Part shown: one piece after another, positions 21,626 through 33,700 of the stretch
Position numbering within the stretch: position 1 is the first letter of the stretch
Layout of the letters: every line of letters begins with the position of its first letter
From: Haematococcus lacustris
Taxonomy: Eukaryota; Chlorophyta; Chlorophyceae; Chlamydomonadales; Haematococcaceae
DNA: 64,000 nt
NCBI GenBank assembly: GCA_030144725.1
Contig: JASKMD010000010.1
Coordinates: 4,461,045 to 4,525,044, forward strand
Direction of reading: 5' to 3'
Made by a program: the position numbers and the translations under genes
The notes under the pieces: generated by a model
Seen by the model: the letters and a program-made list of their open reading frames with translations, nothing else
What the model was told of the DNA's origin: nothing
The model's database searches: none

Positions 21626-23128
21626 ACTTGTATAACTTCAATTTACAGAGGCGATAAATCGATTCTGAGCTCGGCGGAGCCGAGCTGATCATTGCTTTTA
21701 GTGTAACATTTGAGGCAGTCGCTTGTTTGTTGCTTGGTGAGGGTCAGTCGTTGTAATGCATTGCGATATGGATGAGATACAGGTGGCTTTCTTTGGAACG
21801 GAGGACTTGCACGGCGACAATGGCGGCGACAGCGGTGGCTCCGACCCTGACATTGGTAAGTTCGACCCTCACTATTGCCGAGACGACCTGCCACGCACGG
21901 ACTGCGGCTTCACAGAAATCACCAGCCCTTGATCCCTCGATTTGCTCGTAGGGACACCCGTAATCCTATCAGCGTTATTGTAGATGTCACAGTGGCTATA
22001 GCCAGGTTTCTTGTTTCCTTAGCGGTTCTCGTCGCCGCCGCCGCCGCCGCCACTTCAAATGCCCAGCTATCTTGCCTTAGACATTGTCATCGTAACCTAA
22101 TGCGGTAGGTGCTGCCCCGACCGTGCAGTCGCAGTGACTAATTTCTTGGTTGCTAGGGCAGCCATGCCATTGCTGCAGTTGCACAAGTGGTAGGGCTTGG
22201 GTTGCCTAGGTAGCAACATAAAGGGCACCATCATGTGCATGCGCAACTGTATCCATATCATGCAGGTGCACTTGCAGTTGCTCCGTGTGCATTTGTATTT
22301 GTCACAACATGTTGTTTCGTCTCTTGCAGGGCTGTTTGGTTGTGGAGCTCCTTCTTAGCATGCTAGTGCTGTTGCTCACGGCCTATTCATCAAGTAAAAC
22401 CCAGCCTCAAAGCTCAATAAGGTGAGGGAGCAGATCCTGCAACATGAAGTCTAAAATTGTGCATGACGGCACCCATTACCCTCCTTGATGTCCTTGTGCG
22501 CAGGAGTTGAGGTGAACACATGTCCGATGTTGCGGCAATGGTTGGTTGCTCTCAGCCTGCCCTTGGCCCCAGCTCAGGTCACATTGCCAGCTCCTCCACC
22601 ACTTCTCAGACCTCTCTCTATATATATCTCTACCAATCCATTACAAAACGGGCGCTATAGAGGCCGGCGCACATCACTCGGTTGGTGTTGTGCTTCTTGA
22701 TGCTCTCAACCCACCCTCCGCCCCAACTCAGGTTATCTCTCAGCTCAGGCTAGCTCCACTACCTCTCAGTCCCGCCATTCCCTATATACCTTGGATAGCG
22801 TCGTTGTCCCTCATTATCACCAGCCTTTGGCATGCCACGCATAGTGGAGAACGGCATGGCACCACTCACGTCGCGGTTGATGCTTGGTTATATGTATGTC
22901 ATGATGTGTTGCAAGTGGTGTTCATGGTGCTGTGTAGTAGGCGGGGCTTCCTCTCATGCAAGCAAGCATCTATGCTATGATGAAATGCATGCTAATGCAC
23001 GTGATGAATTGCATGATGAATAACTAAAGCGCATGGGCACATGAATTGCATGAGGTGCAAGGAGGAGGTGCAAGGAGCGCGATATGAGGATGGGGTCGTG
23101 TGTTGCCATGAGTAGTGGTTGCGACTGA
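21626..23128. other. AT-richer noncoding region with a small acidic ORF
   Basis: No recognised gene. A 54-residue ORF at 21768-21932 (MDEIQVAFFGTEDL...) is Asp/Gly-rich and contains a good splice donor, GGTAAGT at about 21855, so it could be a first exon; confidence in that is low. A perfect small hairpin AGCTCGGC-GGA-GCCGAGCT lies at about 21668. A 16-bp sequence TATAACTTCAATTTAC near 21631 recurs inverted near 23331. A (GCC)n run is at about 22030. Confidence 0.4.
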
Positions 23129-23258
23129 GCGGTTGGCTATAATTGGCGGTTGGCTATAATTGGCGGTTGGCTATAATTGGCGGTTGGCTATAATTGACGG
23201 TTGGCTATAATTGACGGTTGGCTATAATTGACGGTTAGCTTTAATTGACGGTTGGGAC
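23129..23258. repeat. 20-bp tandem repeat GGTTGGCTATAATTGRC
   Basis: Seven imperfect copies of a 20-bp unit with the core TATAATTGRCGG. The same core TATAATTGACGG is the unit of the 30-bp repeat at 46941-47055, linking this locus to the foldback elements of the pherophorin intron. Confidence 0.85.
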
Positions 23259-23340
23259 ATAACTAGCCGTCGGTTGCCCTTGTTACAGCCTTTTAAAATG
23301 TGGGCAGAAAACGTTTAGATCCGGGTAAATTGAAGTTATA

Positions 23341-23403
23341 GGGTTCTGCCGACCATTTGCAGGGTCCTGGTGACCCTGTGCAGGGTCCTGGCGACCATTT
23401 TAC
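23341..23403. repeat. Second copy of the GGGTCCTGG minisatellite
   Basis: About 63 bp matching the last part of the array at 21289-21435 (GGGTTCTGCCGACCATTTGC, then GGTCCTGGYGACC units). It is followed by noncoding DNA, an (AAG)n run at about 23478 and a C16 run at about 23600. Confidence 0.8.
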
Positions 23404-23594
23404 AGGTGCACAGATGTCGACTATCTCATCGACTATTACATCCGCAACACACATGCATTGACACCCAAACATCCCGCAAGAAGAAGAAGAAGAAGAAGAA
23501 GACTACGCCGGTATTCACCGGCGTGCATTAAGGGAGGAGCTACCGCCTGGGGCGCGGCCTGCTCCCACCAAGAAGCTCGTGAGGCAACGGACCC

Positions 23595-24121
23595 CCTAAC
23601 CCCCCCCCCCCCCCCTTAGTAGCTCGTAGCCTGTAGCTGTTCTTGGCAATGGAATGGGCTGCCTCTACTGCATGTCTCGTGAGCTTGTTTAGAAGCTTGA
23701 TGGCGTTGGTTTGGGAAACCCCAAGGGCCAGGAGGTGTTGGCGTGTGTGTGTTTCGTATGTAATGCCGCCTATTCCTAATAGAATTGGTCGTATTTCGAC
23801 CATGTGGCCTACCATGCGTATGGTGTGTGCCAGCTGCGTGTGTTGATTGAGAGCCTTGTCCAGTTGTTCTGCCCATCTTGAGTCCGCACAGTATTTGATT
23901 TCTATGATCTTGACCTGTTAAATGGCTTTGCCACGTTTGTCCGTCTTCTTTGTAGGCGTCACCATGAGAATGTCTGGTCTGGTGGTATTTTTTGTCGTTG
24001 TTGGCTTGAGGCCAAGTGCCCGTAGTGTTGTATGTAGTGTGTCGTTAGGGAGGTCGAGGTTGTCTTTAGTCAGACCCTCCCAACTCTGATAAAACCTTTT
24101 ACACAACCATGTCATGGACAT
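23595..24121 (-). pseudogene. LINE C-terminal tail with PD-(D/E)XK-like nuclease motif
   Basis: Read on the minus strand, LDLPNDTLHTTLRALGL is followed by RPDILMVTP, about 20 residues, then KIIEIKYCADSR and a helical tail (ILLGIGGITYETHTRQHLL, HAVEAAHSIAKNSY). The P-D ... E-I-K spacing is that of a PD-(D/E)XK nuclease fold, and this kind of tail follows the zinc finger in some RNase H-bearing LINEs. One in-frame TAA (about 23919) interrupts it just before QVKIIEIK. Dualen/RandI elements of Chlamydomonas are known to carry both an APE and a restriction-like endonuclease; assignment to that group is inference. The LDLPND motif also occurs near the end of the ORF at 25534-27131, so these are two pieces of related elements. 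Confidence 0.6.
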
Positions 24122-25533
24122 TCCGGTGCCGAGACGTGTGCGATTAACGTAGCACCGTGCGGCATGCGATGACCGCTTAGTCTTCTATACGCCCGTAATG
24201 CCAGGAACCCCGTAAACGAAAAAGTGCGCCCACCAATCAGCCGGTCGCTCTCACCACATCGCGCAGCGCAAGTCAGCTGTGGGAGTGCTTCGCAATACCG
24301 TGGTTGCCTCCTAACGCTCTGAAGGCAAGTACAGCCGGCGCTTGTGATTCCTCCCGGCTCAATTAACCCGACAGTGTTTCCTGGATGTAGACGCGCGCCC
24401 AGTTCTACTTCTGTGGAGGCATACCCGTTGATGACCCTAAAGCTTAGATGTACCTTCCATTTCAAGGTGTGCAGCCTACACCAAGCTTGCTATGTTGCTG
24501 TTGATGGGTATGTCGTATGAAGCAGAATGACCCGCCCTTGCTACCGCTCTCAATGTAGACAAAGCATAAGTAAACAGGAAGTTATCCACTTCGTGCATAG
24601 CTACCCCCAACAACATCTTTGTCTACTGTTGCAGGAGCCCTCTTACCCAATCTCTGGCAACACCTCCACCACCACTACCACCACCACCACCACCTCCTAG
24701 CCTGCCACCACCATCCAGCCCAGCTCAGCCCAGCCCTCCTACGTTTCCCCTCCCCCTCCACCCCCCCCCCTGACATTGCAGCCCTCTCCCTCCCCTACCC
24801 TGCAGCAAAGAGCAAGCCCCCTCTCCCTTCACCAACCTGCTGGTAAGTTACTGCCCAACCCTGCCCTACACCATGTGCCTACCACCACCCCCTCCTAATC
24901 TCTACACCCATGTTGGCATCCTCAGCCTTAAGTCCCCACCTTACAGTTACAGCCACCTTATGCATAGCTAACCCTCAACAACATGGTAGGCAACTTCGTG
25001 CATAGCTGACCCTCAACAGCATGGTTGGCAACTATTGCAGGAGCCCGCTTACCCAATCTCAGCCGCCACCACCACAACCACCACTACGCCGATCACCACC
25101 ACCTCCTAGCCCGGCTCCACCTACCGCCCACCCTAATCTGACCCAAGCTCAGCCAGCCACCCTATGGGTGGTCTCAGCAAACGCACCAAGGCTGGTAGGG
25201 CGACAGAACGAAGACTGCGCATCTGCACACATGCTCTGGCTACAACGAATACGGGGCGTAGACAGCGAAACGAGCAGAAAAGGCTTGAGTATGAAGAGTC
25301 CCGCGGTCAGTTTGACTATCAGGTCAGATAGTCTACTATAATCAAAGGTGAAGGGTGCACATAGTGTCTTGTTGAACCGCTAGAGCAGACAACTACTCCG
25401 TCTTACGCGTGACAGCGCGAGCGACACAAATGACGAGTGAAAGCTAATCGATGCTAAGAAGTATGCAGCTGTCCTAATCGCAGCATTAGCAGTGGTGTGG
25501 GTGCGTTAAAGAAGCATTTCAGCTTCTTAGGTT
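24122..25533. other. Noncoding insertion between two LINE pieces
   Basis: No recognisable gene. Two related blocks, about 24590-24665 and 25000-25055, share CGTGCATAGCT, CAACA and CAGGAGCCCGCTTACCCAATCTC-like sequence. CCACC-rich low-complexity DNA fills 24655-24800 and 25060-25150. A weak open frame on the minus strand (24112-24465) has no familiar features. Confidence 0.4.
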
Positions 25534-27131
25534 TCAAACTCGCGGTTCCGGCCATCGCAACACAAAGCGCGATTGCACACATACTTGCGTATGCGTCATC
25601 ACGGCATCATTAGGAAGGTCGAGGGTGGAGGAGGCGTGCATGGTGATATCTGCCCACAAAATGTATGCCAGGTTCACGCCCAGGTAGCGCATCATGTACA
25701 CATTTAATAGAGCTGAGGACAGGCATTCCGTGTAGCCAAGCGAGTCCTCTACACACTGGTGTGTTTCGATGCGCAATCGGCATCCTGAGCGAGAAATAAA
25801 CCTCGTGTAAAGGACACACCCTCTTTTCAAGAGAGTTGGGAGGCTCTGATCTTTAGCGCCCTTCTCCCAGCTGCCGGTGTCCGCGAACCGACGGCACCCG
25901 CCTAGGGTTCCTTTGCTGATGGCTTTGGCGATGAGGCGGCCGGCCCCGTTGTGCCTTTCTTGCACGGGGGGTAGGGTCGCGCTACAGCCCGAGAGGAGGT
26001 GTGTGGCACTGTCAGCCTCCCCACAGAGTGGGCAGAGGTCGTCTGTCGCCTTCTTCCAACGCATAGCTAGCTTTTGGTTGTAGAGCCCTCCGGTGCGGTA
26101 GAGTAAGGCGGTTCTTTGTGCGGGGATGGAGATGGACGTGTCTGTCATCACTCTTTCGCCCGCTCCTTTAGCCGCGTCTTTGGTAATAGCTTGGGTCATC
26201 TGGTAGTAGATGCTGTCTTGGTTGGCGAGCCCTAGCTTGTGCCTGTTGTGTATGTGTGCGCGCACGCTGTGGCGGCAGTCCGGCAGTGGCGTTAGGGCTT
26301 CGCCGTCATTCCCGTTGTTTAGCCAGATGTCCCTCTCTTTTCGTGCGGTCGGGTTGTACCCTAATGTATTGGCTCGCTCCGGGTGTAGCGCTGCGTGCTT
26401 AGCAAGGGCATCTGCGCCTTCGTTTCCGATGATGCCCGTGTGGGCCTTGACTTTGAAGAATTGGATCGCGGCGGGGCTGTCGATGATGAGGGTGGCGATG
26501 TCCGTCAGGATGTCGTTGTGTCTATGATTGATGAGGGACATCGGGTTAGCAAGGGCTCGGCGGATCTGGTAGAGAGAGCAGAGGCTGTCGGTGGCGATGC
26601 GTCTGGCCCCCGCTTTGAGTGCCGCGTGTATCGCTGTGAGTTCTGCCTTATTGATGGTGTTGTTCTCTGGGTCGTTCAGTGCAATGGTAATCAGGGCGTT
26701 GTTTTCTGGAATATAGACCCCCGCCCCGACGCGTGCCGGGGCTGGCTCGGATGTCTTAATGCAGCTCCCGTCAGTGTACGCTACTGTGGTCCATTCGGTG
26801 ATGGCCATCCGTGGTAGCGTGGTGGAGTGGTGTGTGAGCTGGTGTTGGCTGCGTGTGTGCCCCGGCGTGGGTAGAGCCCTGTCCAGCGGGAGGCGGAGGT
26901 GTTGTTTGTGGCCACTGGGGAGGGTGGCTGGCTGCTTTTGGTTATTGGGTCTGTGATGGTAAGGGTGTGTCTCCCGGTCCGGATGTAGGGCAGTGGCTGT
27001 GCTAGCTATCCATCCTTGTGGGTTGCCCTTGGTAGTGAGTAGTTGCCCTGCTTCATTCCATATGACGTAGACGAGGAGGGTGGCGTGTTTGCCGAGTTTG
27101 GAGCAGTTGGTATTGTTGAGGGGTATGCTTG
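25534..27131 (-). CDS. LINE fragment: RNase H domain and zinc finger (5' end in gap)
   Basis: The open frame starts inside the N gap and ends at 25534. An RNase H type I domain is clear: YTDGSC (first Asp), NKAELTAIHAAL (Glu), IATDSLCSL (second Asp) and VKAHTGIIGNEGADALAKHA (His and last Asp), so all four catalytic acids are present. About 150 residues later comes DDLCPLCGEADSATHLLSGC, a Cys/His zinc-binding motif, then ERHNGAGRLIAKAISKGTLGG, typical of LINE C-termini. The expected nuclease tail is missing or replaced: after LDLPNDAV the frame ends in unrelated sequence. The reverse transcriptase would lie in or beyond the gap. An internal ATG at 26808 is not a natural start because coding-like sequence continues upstream to 27131. 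Likely Dualen/RandI-like or an I-group LINE. Confidence 0.8.
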
Positions 27132-27631
27132 NNNNNNNNNNNNNNNNNNNNNNNNNNNNNNNNNNNNNNNNNNNNNNNNNNNNNNNNNNNNNNNNNNNNN
27201 NNNNNNNNNNNNNNNNNNNNNNNNNNNNNNNNNNNNNNNNNNNNNNNNNNNNNNNNNNNNNNNNNNNNNNNNNNNNNNNNNNNNNNNNNNNNNNNNNNNN
27301 NNNNNNNNNNNNNNNNNNNNNNNNNNNNNNNNNNNNNNNNNNNNNNNNNNNNNNNNNNNNNNNNNNNNNNNNNNNNNNNNNNNNNNNNNNNNNNNNNNNN
27401 NNNNNNNNNNNNNNNNNNNNNNNNNNNNNNNNNNNNNNNNNNNNNNNNNNNNNNNNNNNNNNNNNNNNNNNNNNNNNNNNNNNNNNNNNNNNNNNNNNNN
27501 NNNNNNNNNNNNNNNNNNNNNNNNNNNNNNNNNNNNNNNNNNNNNNNNNNNNNNNNNNNNNNNNNNNNNNNNNNNNNNNNNNNNNNNNNNNNNNNNNNNN
27601 NNNNNNNNNNNNNNNNNNNNNNNNNNNNNNN
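27132..27631. other. Assembly gap (500 N)
   Basis: Exactly 500 undetermined bases, a conventional fixed-size scaffold gap. The LINE frame on the left is open up to the gap; nothing on the right side resembles its continuation. Confidence 1.
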
Positions 27632-29452
27632 AAACTAGGTTAAGTCTGATAACTGACTAGTTTGGTCGTTTAACTCATGTACCCCTGGTGTAGGGGAACC
27701 TGAACACGTCTGAATGTGGCACAGCGGCCAACCAGGTTTGTTTGTTTCTTCAAATGTTCCTCAGACCACCTGTACCTTGAGATTCGCCCGCATGCGTTTT
27801 CAGTACACCCTTGTGTCAGGCAGATAGCTGCATGATGGGTTTCACAACTCTGCCAGATCGGAATGACCCGCACCATGTGACCATGTGCGTGCCTAGCAGT
27901 GCATGGTGCCATGGTGTCATGTCAAGATGGAGTTTGACCAAAACCAGGTGATGCTAGAGCTTGGCACCCCCAGTCGACAATGGCAAGCTGCTTTTTGGGA
28001 TTGCATGGCGCCATGCAGGAGATCATACTGGAACGGGATAGGAAAAACGCAGGTCATGCGGGTAAGCAATGACTTGCTACGCTTAGCACCAGCACTTGGC
28101 GTTAGCTCTGCTGCAGGTGGTGTTGGATGTCTTCATTTATTCAAATTGTCAATTCAGCCTTCAACACTCCCATCCCCACCAGCTACCACACAGCTACTGC
28201 TGGGTTCAAGCCTGATAGTGAGACCAAGCCATGCACCAGACCAAGGATCTTCTCTTAATGCATGCTGGTGACCACAAGAGTAGTGTTGTTCATCTGTTGC
28301 TGCCCAAACACGTGGTATGGGTACAAGGCGCCACAACATGTTGGTGTGGAGGGCATGGAGTTGCCGCAGCTGCTCCTTGAACGCGAATGTGTTCATTGTA
28401 ACTGCCATCTTTGGGGAAAGTAGGCAAGCATAGGGGCCCAGCACCTGCAGCAGGGACAGAGCAGCAGCAGGGTGCAGTGGAAGCAGCAGGCATAGCTGAC
28501 AAGCATGACTTTGTGTCAAAGTTTGAGAGGCAGGTGAGGCAGGTGGGGTCGGGGCAGACCCAGACAGGGCCTGAGTAGTGAGCGCAGCCTCAATGGTGTG
28601 GGATAAGGAGGGCCTGGGCGAGGTGGAGGCTAAGCAAGAACAAATTGGAGCCAGGGGTACAATTAGGGCACGCCCATAGAATTCTAGGTGGCTCGGAAAC
28701 CTAGAAATTTTTCCTGAGCCTAGAAACCTAGAAATAGAATTCTAGGTTGGCCGGCTGGATTCCTAGAAATTTTTCCTGAGCCTAGAAACCTAGAAATAGA
28801 ATTCTAGGTTGGCCGGTCGCGCCTTAGGTACAATGAAGGAAGCAGACATGGGGCCAGCCATGACGGCGCCTGATGAGCCATAAAGAGTAGGAAAGCCTCC
28901 AGATCAAACCTCTTACAGCAGTCTGACATGCATGTCCGGTGGCTGCCGTGACAAGCGTGTCTGATGACAAGCCTGTTTGGGCAGGGTATGGAGTGAGGCA
29001 TGCATTGCTGTACATGCTAAGCAACTGTGCGGACAGTGAGAACATTGGTCGGGTGCTGGGGTCATTTGTAGAGGTGTGGACACTGCTGTACTGAGGGGCT
29101 GGGGCTGGGCTGGCGGATTTCTGCCGTGAGTTGGATTCTGAGGGCGCCGTGGCGTGTCGTACTGCGCTTCCCTGAGGTATGCTGCGCCGTGACCCAATTA
29201 GCAACAATCAGCTGTGAATAAAGGGACTCGCCCGGACAAATGCGTGCCCGGTTGCGCGTCAAACCAATGTGTCGTAGCAGCCAGCCTGAATGAACGGAAA
29301 CGCTATACATCTGAGCTCACAAGGACATCGCGCTAGCATGGCATTGTCGGTTGATCGGCGGGTGGTTGGCGCCTTGTATTGCCATCTTGACATGCTCACG
29401 TTACACTCGCAGCATACCTTCTGAAGCACACCGCTGAACCTATCGGTGCGCT
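27632..29452. other. Intergenic DNA upstream of the pherophorin gene
   Basis: I see no convincing gene on either strand. Apart from the hAT MITE at 28664-28826 the sequence is unique and of ordinary composition. The last few hundred bases before 29453 should contain the promoter and 5' UTR of the pherophorin gene; no clear TATA box was identified. Confidence 0.5.
28664..28826. mobile_element. hAT-type MITE, 163 bp
   Basis: A short element starting TAGGGCACGCC and ending GTCGCGCCTTA, so the termini are 11-bp inverted repeats with three mismatches and fit the hAT consensus YARNG. It is flanked by perfect 8-bp direct repeats GGTACAAT at 28656-28663 and 28827-28834, the size of target duplication made by hAT transposases. 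The inside is two copies of an approximately 62-bp unit rich in CCTAGAAAT and AGAATTCTAGG, which can fold back on itself. It has no coding capacity. Confidence 0.85.
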
Positions 29453-30759
29453 ATGGAAATGCCAGCAGGGCTTGGCCGCGGAAACATCGTGGTTCTTGCG
29501 CTGCTGGCAAGCTTGCTGCACAGCATCGCGGCACAGCTCCCTCACGCACACATTGCTAGCATAAGAGGTTCCAGGCAGCTTCAGCAGGCTCAAGCAGACA
29601 CAACGCAGTTTCCGTACCTTGCCTGCGACTCAAGGCCTGTCGTTTCACCTTATAGACTAAGCTTTGATAGCCTAGTCGCGAATGGCGACGGCAGCACCCA
29701 ATACTGGTGCGTGGATAGTACGCTAACTGGTGTCCAGCTTTATCGTGCCAGGTCGACGGTTGCATATCAACTCAACCCGGCAGCCATGGAACTATCCTGA
29801 TGTACCCGCGCAGTTACTCGATCGTGGAGGTGCCCTCCACTCAGTGTGCCAACAACACAGGCATATCTCCCTGCTGTCGTATGGACGTAGGGCGGATCCA
29901 CTTCGACATTGGTAGGCAGTAGGTTCAGCCCTAACCCTCACGAATATCAGACTCCGCCATCTGGGTTGCTGAGCATACACTTATCCAGACCCTGGCCCAC
30001 CTGCCTGGCTGGTCACCACCCTCTGTTTCCTGGAAGGCCGCCCATGCTCCTTCGCCTTGCTTCACAAGCCCCACGCCCCAGCTTTGACCTGCCCTGAGTG
30101 AATGCTGTACACTCACAGACCCCAGCTGTGGACGTGCATCCGTGCGGGGAGCCAGCGTCAACGGCCGTGCCAAGTCGATACAAGTGCTGCCCACAGCCCT
30201 TGGCCGATCCGTCTTTGTGTTCCCAGCCCTAGCCCTCCCCGCAGCCAGTGCCGCAGGTGAGAACTACAGGGGGACTCCAGGAAAGGGGAGTGGCCGCTGC
30301 TGCACCTCTTCCCAAACCCCTTCCCCTCTCCCCCCACTCCCATGTTATTTTGCACCCCGTGCTCAGCCCACCGCCTGCCTTGCACCTCTGGGGCCCTCTG
30401 GGGCCAATAGTGAGGTTGTGGGCCGGGGCTCTGCCCAGGTAGTAGGTGCTCTGGCCATGCCATCTATACCCTGCCACACTGTCTCCCATGCCTATCACAT
30501 GCACTATTGCGCCCCCTCGCCCTGATGGCCAGCACCTCCCTCATCAGCCCGCAAAGGCAGAATCAGTTCTCCTCAACAGGGGTGGTGTTTTGTCTGTGTG
30601 GAGTTGTGTTCCTATGCACATGGCATGGCCGCCTTCAACCTACATAGTTGCATGACCCCTGTGACAGGGCTATAGCCTAGAGTTGGCATGGCAAACAGGC
30701 ACAAATTGAAAGCTGATAACAGCTCAATGGGGGGCACACACTACCGTGCGTCAGCAGGC

Positions 30760-30791
<32 letters not shown>

Positions 30792-33700
30792 GGCCTTGGG
30801 TGGGCGGTCTCGCAGCCGCTTGTACCCCTACCCCTGTACCTGTATGACCTGCATGTATGACCTGCATGTACCCATGTGCCTGTGTTACCTGAAGGCACCC
30901 GGCTGTGCTTCACCTTGTGGAACAACTGCCCCACCCTGGACAGCTTCTGCTCCCTGAAGGCCGGCAACATCTGCCGCTACGCCGTCATCAGCGCTGGTGG
31001 GCATGCAAACGAGGGTGCCACGATGATGCCACACAACTGGGCAGCCAGAGGGCCGGTAGGGGTGGAGGAGCCTGGGCATGGGCTGGACGGTTGAACTGCT
31101 GAAGTGGGCGGGTGATGTTTGCTGTGTCGGCATGCCAAGAACATGGGCAGGCTGGCAACAGTGTCAGCCAGCTGTTGTCTGTGCAACAGCATGAGGAGAC
31201 AATGATGCGATGCTAAACAAAATTCACAGGAGATGGCAGCTTCTTGACAGCTTCCACGTGCCTGTTCCCTGCCTTATGCAGGATCCGGCTCCTGCTGCCC
31301 TACCAGCAACACTGCAAACTCCCCTGGCCGGGCTGCCACCCCCCCCGCCCCTGGCCCCCTCTCCTCCTTCCCCCAGCCCCCCAGCCCTCCCTTCGCCGCC
31401 GCCTCCACTACTGCCCGCTTGCCATGTGGAGGTGAGTTGACATCTATAAACAGCAACCCAGCCGGGACTAGAACCCGTGACCTTTGGGTGGTGGTGGCGC
31501 AGGCCAGACCAAAGCCACCACTGGCCCACTGCCTACCCTTGCCTTACCTTGCCAGCTATACTTACAGCCTTGTTTGTTTACGGCTGGGCGCCCCATAGCT
31601 TTCATACCTGAAAGGGCCCGGCCCAACTCATGACTCACGGCTTCTTAGCATATCATGTCTCATGTCTTCTTACCTAAGCCTCATGGCTTCCTACCAGCCC
31701 TACCTAGCCGATGTATGAGTCATAACTTCCTGCCTAGTCAGGGCTGAACGCCCCATGGCCCCTTACCTGCAATAGCCTGCCAGACTCAGGGTTAGGGTTA
31801 ACCCTGACCCTTACCCACCGCTTCCTACCTAATACTGAAAGGCCCTGCAAGAGGCCTTACCTTATCCCTGAACACCCCCTGGCCCCAAGGCATGTTACCT
31901 GAACCTGGAAAGCCTGCCAGACTGCCGCCAGCTCAATGTCTACGCCTGTGTCCATGTCGGTGTCCCATGTGCCCATGCTGTCGCTGAAGATGAAGGCGCT
32001 GCGTCCGAGTTTTGTTGCAACCCCTGCTCAGCCCACCGCCTGCCTTGCTGCCGCCCTGACAGGTCGCCTTGTCGTCACCTGGCTCAAACTATGACCAGCT
32101 GCTCTGCGACCAGCTGGCCGTCTTCTTCACTGACAGCTACTTGGACGGTGTCCTCGTGAGTGGCCACTGCTGAGTTGCTGCCTACTTGAGACAGCGGTTC
32201 TTCAATGGCTAAGGGAGTAATGGAGCAGATTGAAGCCACTTCTGAGCAGCTGCCACTTGATATGCCGGCTCTTCCACGGCTAAGGGGGTAATGAAGCAAA
32301 TGGAGGCCACTTCTGAACAGCTGCCGCTGGAGACATGCACACTTGCAGAGGCCATGCAAGTTGTATGCAAGACTGCTCTGCTGCAAGGGCATCAGTCGAT
32401 GACGCGTAGTGATGTCTCCAGCATTGGCACGCCCGCCATCAGTGGCTAAGGGGGCGAGGGATGCAGATGAAGGCAGCTGCTGAGCAGCTGCCACCTGGAA
32501 CAGCAGCAAGGGGGGCTGACGAAGGGCCACAGCAATGTGTGGGCAGGAATCAGGCCGGCTGAAGCTGCACTGCATGGCCCTGTGTGTGCAGGTCGGCTGG
32601 CCGGCTGTCAGTAATCAGGCCGGCTGAAACTGTACTGACTCAGTGCATGGCCCTGTGTGTGCAGGTCGCGGTGCCCTTCACCTGCGAATCCTTCTACCCC
32701 GAGCGTGTCTTCTTGTCAGGGGCTGTGGCCAGCCAAGGCGACCATGACAACCTGTTTGCCAACTTTGAGAACGCTGGTCAGTGCTGAGCCCTGAGGCCTC
32801 ATGCACCTCAACAGGACTTAGTTTGCGTTGCATGCTGCATTTGGCCCCCCCCCCCCCCCCCCTTCCCCCTCCCTCCCCCTATACCCCCTCCCCCTATACC
32901 CCTATATCTAGAATACAAGAAGCTGCAAGACAGGTATTCATGAAATAGTATTTGATGTAGCATATGTAGCCCTAATAGTATTTTATCCTAGGTCCTATCA
33001 TCACAGTCATAATGTCCCATATCTGCCTGATTAATTGCCTGCCTCACCCTGCTACCTAGTTTGATTACCGCTGCGCCTTGCTATCAGCTTGCTTGCATGT
33101 GCCTTCCACAGGGGTGTGTGTGTGTGTGTGTGCAATGAAACCTCACAAACCCCAGCTGGTGTGTGTTTGTCCATGTGCAGGCCTAGCCAACGTAGCCCTG
33201 GCCATCTTCAACGTCCAGTGCGGAGGCCTCTACCAGGCCTACAGCTTCGAGTGTGGGGGCAGTGCCTTCTTCTCTCAGTGGTGCCCTCCCCCTCGCAGGC
33301 GCCCACCTTCACCCCCTCCCCCCTCCCCCCTCCCTCCCCCCCCCTCACCCCCTCCCCCTCCCCCTCCACCCCCTCCTTCCCCTCCTCCACCCCCACCCTC
33401 TCCACCCCCACCTCCACCCTCGCCTCCTCCCTCCCCACCCCCACCCCCTCCCTCGCCTCCTCCCCCACCTCCTCGCCCACCTCCTTCCCCTCCTCCACCA
33501 CCGCCCTCTCCTCCACCTCCTCCACCCTCGCCTCCTCCCTCCCCGCCCCCACCGCCTCCCTCACCTCCTCCACCCCCTCCTCGCCCTCCTCCTTCCCCTC
33601 CTCCACCCCCACCCTCTCCACCCCCACCTCCACCCTCTCCTCCTCCCTCCCCGCCCCCACCCCCTCCCTCGCCTCCTCCCCCCCCACCTCGCCCTCCTCC

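Noticed and set aside
24112..24465. Minus-strand ORF of 117 residues
   Set aside because: No motif, no similarity to the LINE pieces on either side, and composition typical of chance frames.
27043..27660. Reading frames running through the N block
   Set aside because: Unknown bases cannot support a frame.
31440..31535. A functional tRNA gene
   Set aside because: The B-box-like stretch is there but acceptor, D and anticodon stems do not pair well; kept only as a SINE-like fragment.
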